Origin: Pestalotiopsis fici W106-1
Lineage: Eukaryota; Ascomycota; Sordariomycetes; Amphisphaeriales; Sporocadaceae
Direction of reading: 5' to 3'
DNA length: 64,000 nucleotides
Assembly (NCBI RefSeq): GCF_000516985.1
Contig: NW_006917102.1
Coordinates: 1,993,681-2,057,680, forward strand
Shown: piece by piece, positions 25,541 to 37,995 of the stretch
How the letters are laid out: every line of letters begins with the position of its first letter
Numbering within the stretch: position 1 is the stretch's first letter
Made by a program: the position numbers and the translations under genes
Notes under the pieces: model-generated
Database searches by the model: none
What the model was told of the DNA's origin: nothing
Seen by the model: only the letters and a program-made list of their open reading frames with translations

Positions 25541-26553
25541 TGAGGTATAGGCCAGGCGACGAATCAGGACAATGATGACTGCCGATCGCTGTCAAAAAAG
25601 CCGCCTCGTCACGAAGGCAGTGATGCAGATTGGATGAATCCTTAAATCGATTGTGCAAGTCTGCTGAACATCGTCTTATACAAAGCAAGGGAATGGCACA
25701 GCTCAAGCTCCATATTTACTGCTCATACTGAGCAACAATACTGCCGATCACTTCCAGGCACCAAGGCCTTGGGAAATCAGCTCATGAGATGTGCAAGACT
25801 AGAGACTTTGCCATAGTTTACCATCCTAGTTGTCTGGAATATACAATGAAGCTTGATTTGTGAGATAAATCAGAAAATATCGCCTCTCAGGCCTATTTCA
25901 AATGAAAAACTGACTTATGATCACTGCTCTATACTTGTCCGCAAATCTATATGTCATTTCGTGATTATAGAGTAAAAAGTCACTTTTGTCTCATGCGAAT
26001 TCATCAAACTGGGCGGCCTCTCTTGAGTTTGCAAGGTTCTAATCGCCGAAGCGCTGAGACGGTGAAGTCGGACGTATCGGCTTCCCCGGATGTCATCGTG
26101 GCATTGGCAGTACCTATAACCATCCTCGTCATATGGGATTCGTCACTGTAGCTGTGTTTGCTCAAGGCTGTGTTGGGAGTTGCCGTGCGTCAACTCAGGG
26201 GCCGTTTTCAGCTTGGCAAGCTTGACCATATGTCATTGTAGTTAATGATTCGACCAGAAGGCCCAATTGAAGTGCCTATGCGGCGTGGGACTTAACGCAT
26301 ACTGATTTGCGGCATGATTGCCTACAAACATGGCAGATAATTACGTCGATCTAGGACTCTCAGCCTTGGCAAGCTTGGCGTTGGTCCGCCGGTCAGCATC
26401 CAAGTTTCAAAAATATTATTAGAAAAGAAAACACAACAGCTTACCGAATCCTTCAAACATTCAATTACCGAATGCCTATTACAGCCCTCAGATTTGACAC
26501 ATGGGTCTTGGAAACACCCACGTCATAGTCTCCACCGCTCAGGACGGGCATTT

Positions 26554-26558
26554 TATAA
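26554..26558 (+). promoter_or_regulatory. TATA-like element
   Basis: TATAA within TTTTATAAGC, about 100 bases before the ATG at 26656. Confidence 0.4.
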
Positions 26559-26655
26559 GCATTGCAAACGCAGTTTTTTCATCTTGAGAGTGCCACATTC
26601 CCATACCTTCGCAAGAAATATCCAGCATCCTCATTTCCAATATCTCATCGTCACC

Positions 26656-27669
26656 ATGACAGGCACAAAATCTGCTGCAGTCCTTTTCCTAGCGGCATCC
26701 CAGCAATTGGGCTTTGCTCTGGCGCAGGACCTTTCATCAACCATTGTTGGCTGCGAAGATGTGGCCTGCCCAAAGACCAGTGGCTCCGACGACACCTGCA
26801 CGGTATCTGACGAAACATTTCTTGGTGTCGGACTTACTCGCATCCCCGATGTGCCTGATAGCTTTGCAGGCCTAACGATTGTAAAGGGCGTCAATGTCTC
26901 GACTGCAGGTCCGGCCGCAGATTCCAATGGCAATGATCGTCAGTACAAGTCGGTCTACTATCTGGGGGCACCTGACAGCCAGACCATCGACAATCTGGAC
27001 GGCTGTGCCATTGTATTCCATGACACACTCAATGGAATCAAGTTCAACGGCGTGAACTCGGCATCAGACCAGGGAACCTGCCAGGATGTCATTTCACAGA
27101 GCTGCATTGATGCCTTGACCCAGCAGGTTTCTACCCTGTGGGCAAACGAGACGTCAGGCGATCGATGTGCTGCTGTCAGCGATGCTCTTGCATCAGCCAG
27201 CTTGACCGAATGCGTCGATATGGTAGGCACCGGCAAGGGACTTGGCAATTTCACGGCGCAAACGCTTTCGGATCTATCCCCAATCTCGGGAGATCAGAAT
27301 GCCTCGTCCAATTGCTGGCCCATTACTCCGAAATCAGACAGTCTTGCGAAACTCGGTGAAGAAACGGATTCGGTATGTTGTTGACAGACTTCTTCTTTGA
27401 CCTAACACATTTTACGCAAAGTAGCTGACTCTCTTTCCCCCCTGCAGGACGGCTACGACTTTGCAAGCTTCCAGGACCAGGTTTATAAACTCACCCCTGT
27501 ACTCACTCTGCTCTCTACTTCAACAAATGACAGCTCTTCCCAGTTGAGTTGTGTCAAGCTTATCACGACGAAGGAGCTAAGCCCAGACGGCGAGAGCGCG
27601 GCCTCGTCAAGAACCTACAGCATCCTGGGTGTCGGTATTGCAATTGCGGCATCCATGTTGGTCCTGTAA
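26656..27669 (+). CDS. Probable GPI-anchored cell-surface protein
   Basis: 312 residues in two exons (26656-27372 and 27448-27669). A signal peptide of about 23 residues (MTGTKSAAVLFLAASQQLGF then ALA) is followed by an extracellular domain. That domain has many paired Cys residues, such as CEDVACPKTS, DGCAIVFHD, GTCQDVISQSC and RCAAVSD, and several N-glycosylation sequons. The C-terminus has small residues (GESAASS) and then a hydrophobic tail, ILGVGIAIAASMLVL, ending at the stop. This is the classical GPI-attachment layout. The domain resembles a widespread unnamed family of fungal cell-surface proteins. The function is unknown. A frame reaching back to 26494 is not used, because the ATG at 26656 begins the signal peptide. 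Confidence 0.82.
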
Positions 27670-28696
27670 TTCTTGACTGGCAGGCAGTTCCGACATGAGT
27701 TTTACTACAAGAAGGGAAGATAACTTCCAGGACGGACTGGAGGGGGAGCTACGTGCATAGTGCAGATCTCTCCACGCAAGCATTCGTTATGGGGTCCTCA
27801 AGGTGTTACTTTTTGCAATATACCACAGTCTTTGCCCAGTTGAAATTTGGCGTCTTACCTGGGTTTGTGGGGTGAATTCTGAAGTAACAGTTTATTATGA
27901 ATTATGAGTTACAACACACTATTTGAATAACTAGTGCCTGTGTGTCAATTTTCTGTAAGGTATCGGTCAGTTGATTGATATAATCACTCAAACTGGGTAC
28001 GTATAGACTCTATGTGATGTAGTCCATTTAAAGCAGAAGATCCACATTGTGTGGAGGATACTCGCTAGGTTAGTACGGTTCTCGGGGCACTTAGTGAAGG
28101 GCCATCCATGCCCTGGTCGTCTAATTCTTCTGTACCTTTCATACTTTCATGCCAATAACGTGGTCGAAAGATGGTATCAAGCATACCTAGTAAGCAACGT
28201 TCTGCAAGGGATAGGAACAACTCATTTAAAGCGCAAGTATAATTCATCAAATGTCCTGTTGCGATGTCTTGCCAATGTGTAAGTAGAAGACCGGAATGGA
28301 CTATTCGTCTATGTAGTATAAAACCAAACCTCTATGGATGTTGGAGGCAGAAAGGAAGGTTGCAATCAACATGCCGTCCCAATAGCTGTAACTGTAGCAC
28401 CAACTGATCCTCACGTGTCTGATTAGTCGTGTCTTGGTAATTATAAGTACCACGTGAGTAATTGACAGAAAAAGATTTCCTTTTTTCAGAAGAAGGCAGT
28501 TGAATATGCACACAACAAAGAAGAAATGCGGCCTCTGTAGTACTACTATTCGGCATGCGCCCCACTTCTCGTCCGGCTCTCAGCTGGCGGGGCCTGTCGC
28601 CTCCAGGGCTGCCTGCCTAATATCACCATGGCCGACGACGCTGCTTAGAAAGGCAACGACGCGATCAATCCTGAACAAATCACACAACTCCGGACC
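27670..28696. other. Intergenic
   Basis: About 1 kb. No gene is seen. Confidence 0.5.
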
Positions 28697-29893
28697 ATGG
28701 CTGACGACGACTTTGGTGCCGATGCCGACTTTTTGGATGCTCTCGCATCATCTTCAAGTGGAATCATCTCCGGACAAGGCAACCAGCAGCAGGCGGCAAG
28801 TCGCATCCAGCAGCCGCGCCCGCAAAAGATACAACAACCAACACCCCAGAGGTTGGACAAAGCACCACCCACGGCCAATTCTGGACCAAAGATCGTGCAG
28901 CCGACACCTCAAGCCTTACCTCAGCGCTCCTCAGGTTCATCCATCTTGGTGTCGCCCCGGCAAAAAGGCAACCCCGTTCTGGCAGCTCTTCGTTCTGTAC
29001 CATGGGAGTACAGTGACATTCCCGCCGATTATGGGCTCGGCTTGACCACGTGCGCGCTCTTTCTAAGCCTCAAGTACCATAGATTACACCCAGAGTACAT
29101 CTACACACGTATTCGGAATCTCCAGGGCAGGTACAGCCTAAGAATCGTCCTGACCATGGTGGATATTCCGAATCACGAAGACCCGCTCCGCGAGTTATCC
29201 AAGACGTCACTCGTCAACAATGTCACGGTCATCCTTTGTTGGTCGGCTGCCGAGGCAGCGCGCTATCTAGAGCTCTATAAATCCTACGAGCATGCCAATT
29301 TTTCGGGAATCAAGGGACAGCAAGCCACGAGCTATACCGAGAAGCTGGTCGAGTTTGTCACCGTACCCAGAGGCATCAACAAAGCAGACGCCGTGTCGCT
29401 CGTGAGCGCATTCGGTAGCATCCGCGCTGCCGTTAACGCCGAACCCGAGCAGGTCTCCATCATCGGCGGCTGGGGAGAGAAAAAGGTGCAAAGATGGTGT
29501 AGCGTCGTGGAAGAACCATTCAGAATCCAGCACCATGCGAAAAGGCGTGCAATCGCCAGCGAAAGCAGCAACGCCACTGATCAAGCCTTGCCTCTCAGCA
29601 GAGTACCGTTGAGGGACATGCCCAGCCTTTCCACCGCCGCATCTCGAGGCAGCTCAACGCCGCAGCCTCAACAGGTGCGAAAAGAAAATTCGCAGGCCAA
29701 ATCGGGTCAATTTCAGATACGTGATCCAGCCAATGATGACGAAGACGGAGACGAGGATGCTATGATTGCCGCAGCTATAGAGGAGTCCAAGAAGACTGCC
29801 GCGCTTGAAGGGGCGTCGAGTGCTCGGCAGAACGAAGATCAGCTGAGTGAGGGGATAGCAGCTGCACTAGCCAGGCTCAGAGATAAGGACTAA
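28697..29893 (+). CDS. RAD10: DNA excision repair protein Rad10/ERCC1
   Basis: The non-catalytic partner of the XPF/Rad1 structure-specific nuclease, which cuts 5' of lesions in nucleotide excision repair and acts in crosslink repair. It is a single exon of 398 residues. The N-terminal 80 residues are disordered and Gln/Pro-rich. The central domain (about residues 87-205) carries the ERCC1 hallmark segments NPVLAALRSVPWEY, GLGLTTCALFLSLKYHRLHP and YIYTRIRNLQGRYSLRIVL. The C-terminal helix-hairpin-helix dimerisation domain follows (VPRGINKADAVSLVSAFGS, then IIGGWGEKKVQRW). The tail is acidic and ends in a helical stretch with IAAAIEESKK resembling a ubiquitin-interacting motif. Two upstream ATGs exist; this one gives MADDDFGADADFLDAL, typical of the fungal protein. 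Confidence 0.93.
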   Translation: MADDDFGADADFLDALASSSSGIISGQGNQQQAASRIQQPRPQKIQQPTPQRLDKAPPTANSGPKIVQPTPQALPQRSSGSSILVSPRQKGNPVLAALRSVPWEYSDIPADYGLGLTTCALFLSLKYHRLHPEYIYTRIRNLQGRYSLRIVLTMVDIPNHEDPLRELSKTSLVNNVTVILCWSAAEAARYLELYKSYEHANFSGIKGQQATSYTEKLVEFVTVPRGINKADAVSLVSAFGSIRAAVNAEPEQVSIIGGWGEKKVQRWCSVVEEPFRIQHHAKRRAIASESSNATDQALPLSRVPLRDMPSLSTAASRGSSTPQPQQVRKENSQAKSGQFQIRDPANDDEDGDEDAMIAAAIEESKKTAALEGASSARQNEDQLSEGIAAALARLRDKD

Positions 29894-32747
29894 AGGTCCT
29901 GGCCTCGGAGAATTTCACACCGCTAAGTCAGGCGAGTAGTGTACGATTGAGCTTTGTCTTTGCATGCATGAGGCCGAGTGCGACTATAGGCCGGCCGACC
30001 AAGTTTTGTGCGCCGGCAATGACCCATGAAATCTGACGACACCAGAAAGATGGATGATTACACGCAGTCGACTATTCTTTTTTTTTTCTCTTAGACCTGC
30101 CCGGGGCACGTGCATTACAGAATGTCTACTCGCTTCGCGGCTGCGTCTCGAAGAGTGTGTGCGTTATGCGGTCCAATACAGTACTGCAGTTGCATCTGCT
30201 GGTGCTGCTGGACTCCCACACTTGGCTTGCCTCCCCAACCTTGACCCTGCTTGCGTTCCGATTAATTAAAAGAACACCTTGTCTTGGCGGCGGCAGGTCA
30301 GGCGATTGGTTTGTGCAACATATACTCTAGCCACGCGACATGCAGGAACTCACACACTAAGCATGCGACGGAAAGTTGCATTTACAGTATTGTCGTTGCT
30401 CGAGATGGAATATCTAATCTAAACATGCCGCGGTATTGGGGAAACTCTCCTAAACTCGTATTCCTACTTGAGTATATACGTTGTCTACTGTGTGTGTAAT
30501 AAGCAACAAGTCGACTGGCGAGCGGCAAGGCTAGTCCTGGAGGAGCAGCACCACGCAGGCATGACGTCCGTCCACACAGCCGCAGCATGTTGCATCCTGT
30601 CTGCCAGTACAAGGTATAATTGTGGCCTGCGCTGCAAGTCGACTTGTTATGAGGGGCAGTGCAGCAATCAGGTCCTAGCGAATGGCAAATTGATGTGCAC
30701 ATTCCAGGCTGCATAGGCAATCTTAAAATCACAAAGCATCCGTGTGTGTGATGCCAAGGCAGAGGGGGAGGAGTAGAGAGGTACAGAATATGAGTTCCTT
30801 GATTCGCTACCTACTCTCTGCCCACCCCCAACTTGACCACCGTCACTTGAGAGGAATTTCGAATGACCAAGAAATCAACAAAGATAAACCTATAGACGAC
30901 TATTGCGTTACTCAACTGCTATCACAACTCACCTACAGTCTTGGGGTCTCGTGATGGCACATATTTTTTTTCTCTCATCTGATGCTTATCCTTGACACGA
31001 AGATTCCCATTTCCCCCGCAAACTGGCGCTGCGCTAGAGATGCTTGAGCCGCCGCTAATTGAAGCCCCCCGCAGATACTTTGCAGGGGGGCCAGGGGTGT
31101 CACCTCAAGCTTATCGACGCCTATCCAGGCTATTTTTTTGTATGATGACTCGAGACCTTGGACATGATCGGGGGGAGCGGGGGCCAAATCATGGCCAAAT
31201 TTAGTCGTTGAACCTGCCGGTAGGCCAATACTGTTGGTTCAGAGACATGGTGTCTAGGGGATTGCCGAGATCCATGGATCGAGGTGATATCAGCACATTA
31301 TCATTATTATTCGCGGTTAGCAGATGCAAACAGAGGGTTCTCCCATCCATTCCTGTCCTGTCCTGTCCTGCCTTACCCTCGTGCCATGGTCATCCGGGCG
31401 ATTCGCTCTTCAAGGATTGATTCATCATGGCCGGAGCCGTGTAGTTGGCGTTGGCTATCCAAACAATTGGTTCAGATGACGGAACCGCAAGATGAAATCG
31501 CGAAATGATCTCTTCTGCCCTATTCCCTTTGTGGGCTTGTTTGAGAGAGAGGAAGACACTTCCGGAAGGTCGGTTCTTGCCGGGCCACTGTGGCTCAAAG
31601 CTTCCGAATCCATGGTTGTTCCCTTTGTAAACGCGTAACCCTGTTATGATCACATTGCCAAGTCTGGCATGAATAACATGGACTGCTATGAACTATTCTA
31701 ATATTGCCCGGAGCAGGTTTAGAAAAAGAAACAGAAGACATGTTCTTTCAACGTCTGGCGGCTATTTTCGAAGCCGGCTTTATGCTTCCGTTTTAGTGCC
31801 AACTCCCGTCTTTTTTTTTCTCTTTTACCTTTTTTATCTTCTCCCCTTCAGTTCTTTCGCAGCCTGGTATTATTATTGTCTCCGTCAGGCCCAGACAAGA
31901 TTTTGTGTACATGGCCAAATGCATGTATATTGGCGCACAAAAAGTCCCAGACTCATGTGGCACATGGTGTACATGCATTTCTCTCGCCTTGCTGGGCCTA
32001 CATGTGTAGTCCCCCTCCATTCCCATCTCGTGTCTACGTCTTCTGGTCAACCATCGGATGTCGAGTTACATTCCGAAGCTGCAATGGACAGCCCTTGCTT
32101 GGTCATCTACCTACACCTTTTCCTGACTTTTCCTCCCTCCAGATGGGAACTTTGCACAACCAGCTTGCCTTTTTTATCGTACTTTGCTCTTCCCTCTACG
32201 GTAAAGCTTGAGCCTAAGACCCATATGATCACTTAGACAGGGTGACTAGGCAAGGCAGGCCCAATGGCCGGCCGCCTCCTGTCCATGACTCCTGGCTAGT
32301 CCCTTCGATGTTCTCCTTCACCGTGCTGATCTGCACCAGGTCATACTATCCAATTCTACTAATCCACATACACTACGTACCTGCAAGTTTGTGGATAGTA
32401 CATAGGCTCCGGGTCGTGACTTAATTGTACCAACGGCCATAACGCAACGCAATATGTTGGATCCGTCCAGACTCCACCAACATGTCCCACCTCGCGCTTG
32501 CATACAAGATCTGCATGTTCTTTCCCAAGGCTTTGTAAGTCTGGTTAGGTTCTTGAGTAGGTACATATAGATATATATATATCAATCTCTTCCTCCCTCC
32601 CACCCGATCCGACATTCCAGACCCGCTGTTCCACCGTTCTTTGCATTCCCTAGTTCGCCGCCCCTCCCTGGGACGTTGTGAGCATTGTTTTTGTGTATAT
32701 CACTTAATATTTCTTCTCTGCTTTTTGCACTTCTTGGTTTTGGAGCC
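29894..32747. other. Long intergenic region upstream of the GH47 gene
   Basis: 2.85 kb without a supported gene. It holds a pentanucleotide repeat at 31351-31370, several homopolymer T or C/T tracts and a (TA)n-like stretch near 32567-32582. The last 200 bases are C/T-rich, as expected for a promoter and leader. Confidence 0.5.
31351..31370. repeat. (TCCTG)4 microsatellite
   Basis: Four perfect pentanucleotide copies. Confidence 0.85.
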
Positions 32748-34490
32748 ATGGTCGCCTCGGCCTGGCGCATTGCTCTTCTCGGGGCAGTGGCCCCTGCCCT
32801 TGCCGCCCCGACTGCTCGTGCCGTTACCTACACGTCTCAGCCTGACAGGACTGCCGCTGTGCAGGAGGCCTTTGATCGAGCTTGGAACGGGTACTATACC
32901 TATGCCTTTCCCCATGATAGCTTGACTCCTCTGTCCTTGTCCTTTGAAGATGACTTGTAAGTTGAAACTCTATTTCATACACCATTGGTCAATGCTGATG
33001 TCTGTGACTGTAGCGGCGGTTGGGGCGCCAGTGCTGTCGACGCCTTGTCTACTGCCACAATCATGGGAGACAAGAAGGTCGTGAATCAGATTTTGGACTA
33101 CATTCCAAAGATTGACTTCACCAAGGCAAACTACACCAGCTCCATTTCGCTCTTTGAGACTACTATTCGTTACCTCGGAGGGCTTGTCTCTGGTATGATT
33201 CTTGTATAAAGCATCTCCCAAATCCAAAGTGCTGACAATTGGTCAAGCATACGATCTCTTGTCGGGTCCAGCCAATGACCTGGTAGAAAATCAGGATTCC
33301 GTCGCTTCTATTCTGGACCAGGCAGTGACTCTTGCAGATCTGCTCTCTGTATCCTTCGACACTGCCACCGGCATCCCCCACAACAATCTAGATTGGGCAC
33401 CAGTACGCCCTCAATCTGATACTACTAATGGTCTTGCCACCATTGGCACTCTGGTGCTCGAGTGGACTCGACTGAGCGACCTTACTGGAAACAGGACATA
33501 TGCTGAGCTGTCTCAAAAGGCAGAGTCGTACTTACTCAACCCCCAGCCCAAGGACATTGCGGAGCCATTCCCGGGACTATTGGGTAATGCCATTGATATC
33601 GCTACCGGAAAGTTTGTCAACTCCAACGGCGGCTGGGGAGGAGGTACAGACAGTTTCTATGAATACCTCATCAAGATGTACTTGTACGATACAAGCCGTT
33701 TCGGCAGCTACAAGGATCGTTGGGTTGCTGCAATTGACTCGAGCATCAAGTATATTGCATCGCACCCAACGAGCCGCCCCGACTTGACATTCCTGGCTGG
33801 TTGGCAGAACTCTACGACCCTGTCGTACTCTTCTCAGCATCGTAAGTCGTTGATCCACTCACTCATCATTTACAACTTTGGTTTCTAACATGTCTAGTCG
33901 CTTGCTTCGATGGAGGCAACTTCATCCTCGGCGGTCTCACTTTGGGCAACCAAGATTACGTGGATTTTGGTATTGAATTGGTCGATGGCTGTCATGATAC
34001 CTATATTCAGACAGCCACTGGTATCGGACCAGAGATCTTCGCCTGGCAAGACAACGCCGTTTCAGCCAACGCAAGCAACAACCAAGGTCCACCAGCGGCG
34101 CAGGCAGATTTCTATGCCCAGGCTGGGTTCTGGATCCCCGACGGAGACGCGCAGTACATTCTCCGTCCTGAGGTGATCGAAAGTTACTACTATGCCTGGC
34201 GGGCTACCGGCGACTCAAAGTACCAAGACTGGGGCTGGGATGCTTTCCTTGCCATCAACAGCACGTGTTCAGTGGGCGACGTGGGTTTTGCAGGTATTTC
34301 CGACGTCAATGTCGCCGGTGGCGGAACAAAGTACGACGAACAAGAGTCTTTCTTCTTTGCCGAAGTGATGAAATACGCATACCTGATCCAGGCTCCAGAG
34401 GCCGTGTGGCAGGTCTCGGCAGACCAGCAGAACACGTATGTTTTCAACACGGAAGCTCACCCGGTCAAGATTGCCGGTAGTGCGGCTTAA
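32748..34490 (+). CDS. Secreted class I alpha-1,2-mannosidase (GH47)
   Basis: A glycoside hydrolase family 47 enzyme that trims alpha-1,2-linked mannose from N-glycans. It has 524 residues in four exons (32748-32956, 33014-33192, 33248-33841, 33898-34490). A signal peptide lies at residues 1 to about 19 ([17 protein letters not shown] region). The diagnostic blocks are all present: [35 protein letters not shown] near residue 260, [35 protein letters not shown] and [10 protein letters not shown] near residue 511. The acidic catalytic residues in these blocks are intact. The lack of a long transmembrane stem suggests a secreted or Golgi-lumenal soluble form like the Aspergillus and Trichoderma secreted mannosidases, rather than the ER type. 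Confidence 0.94.
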
Positions 34491-35373
34491 TGGAGGCAGG
34501 GTGTTTTCCAACTAGGTGAGCCGGCGAACACGCTCGCATGCGATTCGCGATACATGGTGGATCTGGAGGGGTTACCGCATAGGATTCGGCGTTTACAATA
34601 GGGACATTGCACTACAGTATTATTGCTAGTAATGGTATTTGATTATTATTGTTTAAAGTTATTTGTTGCTGACTCAGTGGCTGCATCAAGACTCTGCGTT
34701 CCGAACTGTAAGTAAGCTTAATCATGATTGTGGAAATGCTGATGTGTGTAGGTATTTTGCAGGATTCAGCAAATTTCCAATGAGGGTCTCCACCACCTAG
34801 CATTTGATGTCTCTCTGTAGGGCTGATCTGATGCACTCAATGTCTGGAGATCTACAAACTCCCCGCCCCAGTCAGCGCCCATCGCAGCGCCATCACTCGG
34901 CCCCGGGCCCCGGCATTCTTAGTTGTCCGAGGTTTGGATATACAAAGACTCAATTGCGTCACCACTCGACACATGTCTCTCAGGAACCATTTTCGCAAAG
35001 GCGCACCGACATATAAAGACAAAAAACACAATTGATACAAAATGGACGTCCTCATTCAAAGGATACATGCAAGGATATATTATTTTATCCTTTTTTCATT
35101 TACAATAATTATTCTTCCTCTTTTTCTGTATAGCTAAATCCTGGCAGTGCAGACCTACCTCACCCAAGGTCGCGCGTTCTGGGCATTTTCTAGGTTCACT
35201 GACAGCGCCCAGGGACGCAAAGTCGCACCTAGTATACCCACGTGCTGTGGATTGCTCACCTCAGCAACGGGACAAACCCATATTCGACATCAGCTTTCCA
35301 TCATCTTTCTACCATTTTCAAAGAGATCGTACCTTCTCAGCAGGGGCGGCACGCGGCATAGAAAGAAGAAACC
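34491..35373. other. Intergenic
   Basis: 883 bases. Nothing gene-like is seen. Confidence 0.5.
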
Positions 35374-36605
35374 ATGGCACTCCTCCAACATCTACTCCAC
35401 GTGACAAACTTCCGCAGCCCGCTGATGCGGACGCTCGTCCCCAGTGTGGGCGCTGCTTTTGCCATTCAGGCCGCGTTTGCCATACCGTCTGTATACTACC
35501 AGACGGAGCGCTTCTATGACGCCTCGGGCGCGCTCACCTTTCTCTCCGTCACCCTGCTCAGCCTGTACCTCCCGCATCTGCGCACGCGCGCCGCCGCCGC
35601 CGTCCGCGGCACCGACGTCAAGCTGCCTAGCCTCTTGTCAGCGTTTGTGGGAGGAGGCAGCGCCGGAGCCTTTAATTGGCGCCAAATTGCTCTGAGTGCT
35701 GCCGTGGCCTTTTGGAGTATTCGTTGTAAGTTAAAGTTGGGACTGGGCGTTTCATCCTCCTCCTTTCTTTCTAGCAACCAAGAAACAAAAGCCTGTTTTG
35801 GCAGTTGAGAGAGAGAATGCCCATGAGGAAACACACATGTGGATATGAAATTAATCCCACTCTGAAACGAGTGCTGACTTTTTGTTGGAAACATTAAATA
35901 GTGGGGTCCTACCTCTTTCAGCGCGTGCTCAAGGAGGGCAAAGACTCACGATTCGACGATATCCGGGGCTCGGCGGCCAAGTTCTCGGCGGCATGGACGG
36001 GCCAGGCCGTCTGGGTCTCGCTGTGTCTGCTGCCCGTGATTGCCGTCAACGCTATCCCGCCGGCCGCTTTTGCTGCCGTGGGCTCGGCCATTGGCCCTTT
36101 CCGGCCCGCAGATGTGCTTGGTTTGGCCTTGTATCTTGGCGGCTTTGCCTTTGAGATTACGGCGGATCGTCAAAAGAGCCAGTGGATGCACGAGAAGCGT
36201 ACCAAGCAGCATGATGAGGCCTTTTTGACACGTGGGCTTTGGAGCAAGAGGTGAGTTTTGTGTCATGATATACTGATGCCAAGCATTTTTCGACACTAAT
36301 CTAGAGACAGTCAATACCCAAACTATTTCGGAGAGACGACCCTCTGGACCGGCATTGCCACGGCTGCCGCTGGTATTCTCATCACCTCTCCCGTACAGGT
36401 CGGCCTAGGCTTGAGCGGTGGTATTGGTGGACAGCTTGTTGCGCTGGGTCTTTCGTATGTTAGCCCTGCCTTTGTCACGCTACTCCTGACCAAGGTGTCT
36501 GGTATCCCCATGAGCGAGAAGAAGTATGACCAGAGGTACGGTGACCGCAAGGACTATCAGGAGTGGAAGAAGAACACGCCCAAGTATATCCCCAAGTTGT
36601 GGTAA
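35374..36605 (+). CDS. DUF1295 / steroid 5-alpha-reductase-like membrane protein
   Basis: 333 residues in three exons (35374-35725, 35902-36250, 36305-36605). A multi-pass membrane protein with hydrophobic segments in the N-terminal third and after residue 140. The conserved C-terminal signature is intact: ADRQKSQWMHEKRTK, then GLWSKRDSQYPNYFGETTLW, then EKKYDQRYGDRKDYQEWKK. These blocks define the DUF1295 family, which is related to the isoprenylcysteine methyltransferase/steroid reductase fold. Members are predicted reductases or methyltransferases of lipid substrates, but the reaction of this fungal group is unknown. Intron 1 (35726-35901) is long for this locus. A second start (MRTLVPSVGAAF) lies 18 codons downstream and cannot be excluded. 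Confidence 0.85.
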
Positions 36606-36814
36606 TAAGGCGACGCATTCAGGAACATTATACACATCATAGATCTGTACGACAGCGACATAATTGTTTGAGTCAAATGTACAATTTCAGTTCACTACAT
36701 TCCATGATGCACTCGTAAAACTCCAAGCCTTGGCAACCTAATCCCGAATGATATAACCAGCGCCTTGCCAATGTCGCAATGTTTCCGAATTATCATAATC
36801 AACGTGAGGAATAT

Positions 36815-37995
36815 TTACTTGTGGAATGCCTTGACCTTTTCAACTTCGTCGTAGCTGCCTAGGTAGATTCCAGACTTGTCGTGAATGTGCTCGGGCACGA
36901 CTGTCAACATGCGGTTCATGTTGCTGTCAATTGCTTGACCACCGGCTGCACCAAAAAAATGTCAGATAACTTGTAATTCACAGAGACTTTTCGATTGGAT
37001 AGTTGAACTTACCATTTTCAAACACCATTGCCATGGGAGCACACTCGTACAGGATTCGCAGCTTGCCCTTGGGCGCCTTCTTGTCGGCTGGGTAGGCAAA
37101 GATACCACCGTACAGCAGGGTTCGGTAGGCATCAGCCACCATGGAACCGATATACCTGGCACTGTAGGGCTTACCGTCGCCCTGGGGGAACTTGAGCGAG
37201 TTAAAGTAGGCCTTGGTGTTTTCTTGCCAGTAGGCCGAGTTACCCTCATTACACGAGTAGATGGCGCGGCTCTTGGGAATCTTCATGTTGGGGTGGGTGA
37301 GGATAAACTCGCCAAACGAGGCGTCAAGGGTGAAGCCGTTGACGGAGCCGCCCTTCATGGTAATGACGAGTTGGGCCGAGGCGCCGTACATGGTGAAACC
37401 AGCGGCCAGCAGCTCGGTTCCGGGCTTGAGGATATCCTCCTTGGTGCCCTGGGAGCCCTCGGCCAGCTTATGGATACCAAAAATGGTGCCGACCGACACA
37501 CCGGCGTCCAGGTTGGAGCTGCCGTCAATGGGGTCGCAGGCCACGGCGTAGCGCGCATTGGTCTTGTCCTTGAAGAAGATGATGTCCTCCTCCTCTTCCG
37601 ACACCACCAGGGCGCACCTGTCCGACGATCGCATCGCCTCGATGAAAATGTCATTGCCAATCACGTCTAGCTTCTTCTGATCGTCGCCCGTGGCATTGGA
37701 CTGGCCGGCCAGACCCGTCAGGTTTACTAATGTAGCTCGGCGGATATAGTACGCAATCGCCTTGAAGGAGAACTGGAGGGCGTGGCATAGCAGTCTGCAA
37801 ACAAAGGGCATTTGTCAGTAAATTTCTTGATTACGAACCAGTCCCGGCATGTTCGGGAGGGGAGTGTCCTTACGTAAAGTCTCCCGTTGCTTCCGGGACC
37901 TTGTGTTGCTCTTCCGTGAGGAAACGTGTGAGAGTAACAATGTTGGTGTTGATGGTCGCCGTCTCGGCGGGAGGCACATCACCGTTGGAGGCCAT
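36815..37995 (-). CDS. FBP1: Fructose-1,6-bisphosphatase
   Basis: The gluconeogenic enzyme that hydrolyses fructose-1,6-bisphosphate to fructose-6-phosphate in the cytosol. It has 344 residues, the usual length, in three minus-strand exons (37995-37874, 37794-37013, 36945-36815). The N-terminus has TLTRFLTEEQHKVPEATGDF, which belongs to the AMP-responsive region. The metal and substrate sites are present: SEEEEDIIF, CDPIDGSSNLDAG (metal-binding Asp/Glu), SARYIGSMVADAYRTLLYGG and the active-site signature GKLRILYECAPM. The C-terminal exon (AGGQAIDSNMNRMLTVVPEH) carries the conserved block GG-x-A, here without the usual Thr-Gly pair. The enzyme is expected to be glucose-repressed as in other fungi; no regulatory site is claimed here. 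Confidence 0.95.

Larger units (their letters stand above)
24465..26655. other. Divergent intergenic region, AT-rich
   Basis: 2.2 kb between two divergent genes for proteins of unknown function. It holds a TATA-like element for each gene and an imperfect tandem repeat near 25478-25540. No gene is seen. Confidence 0.5.

Noticed and set aside
30054..32236. Many 60-180-codon ORFs between RAD10 and the GH47 gene
   Set aside because: Low-complexity or pyrimidine-tract translations on both strands with no family signatures. The largest (31688-32236) has a run of Phe/Leu from T-rich DNA.
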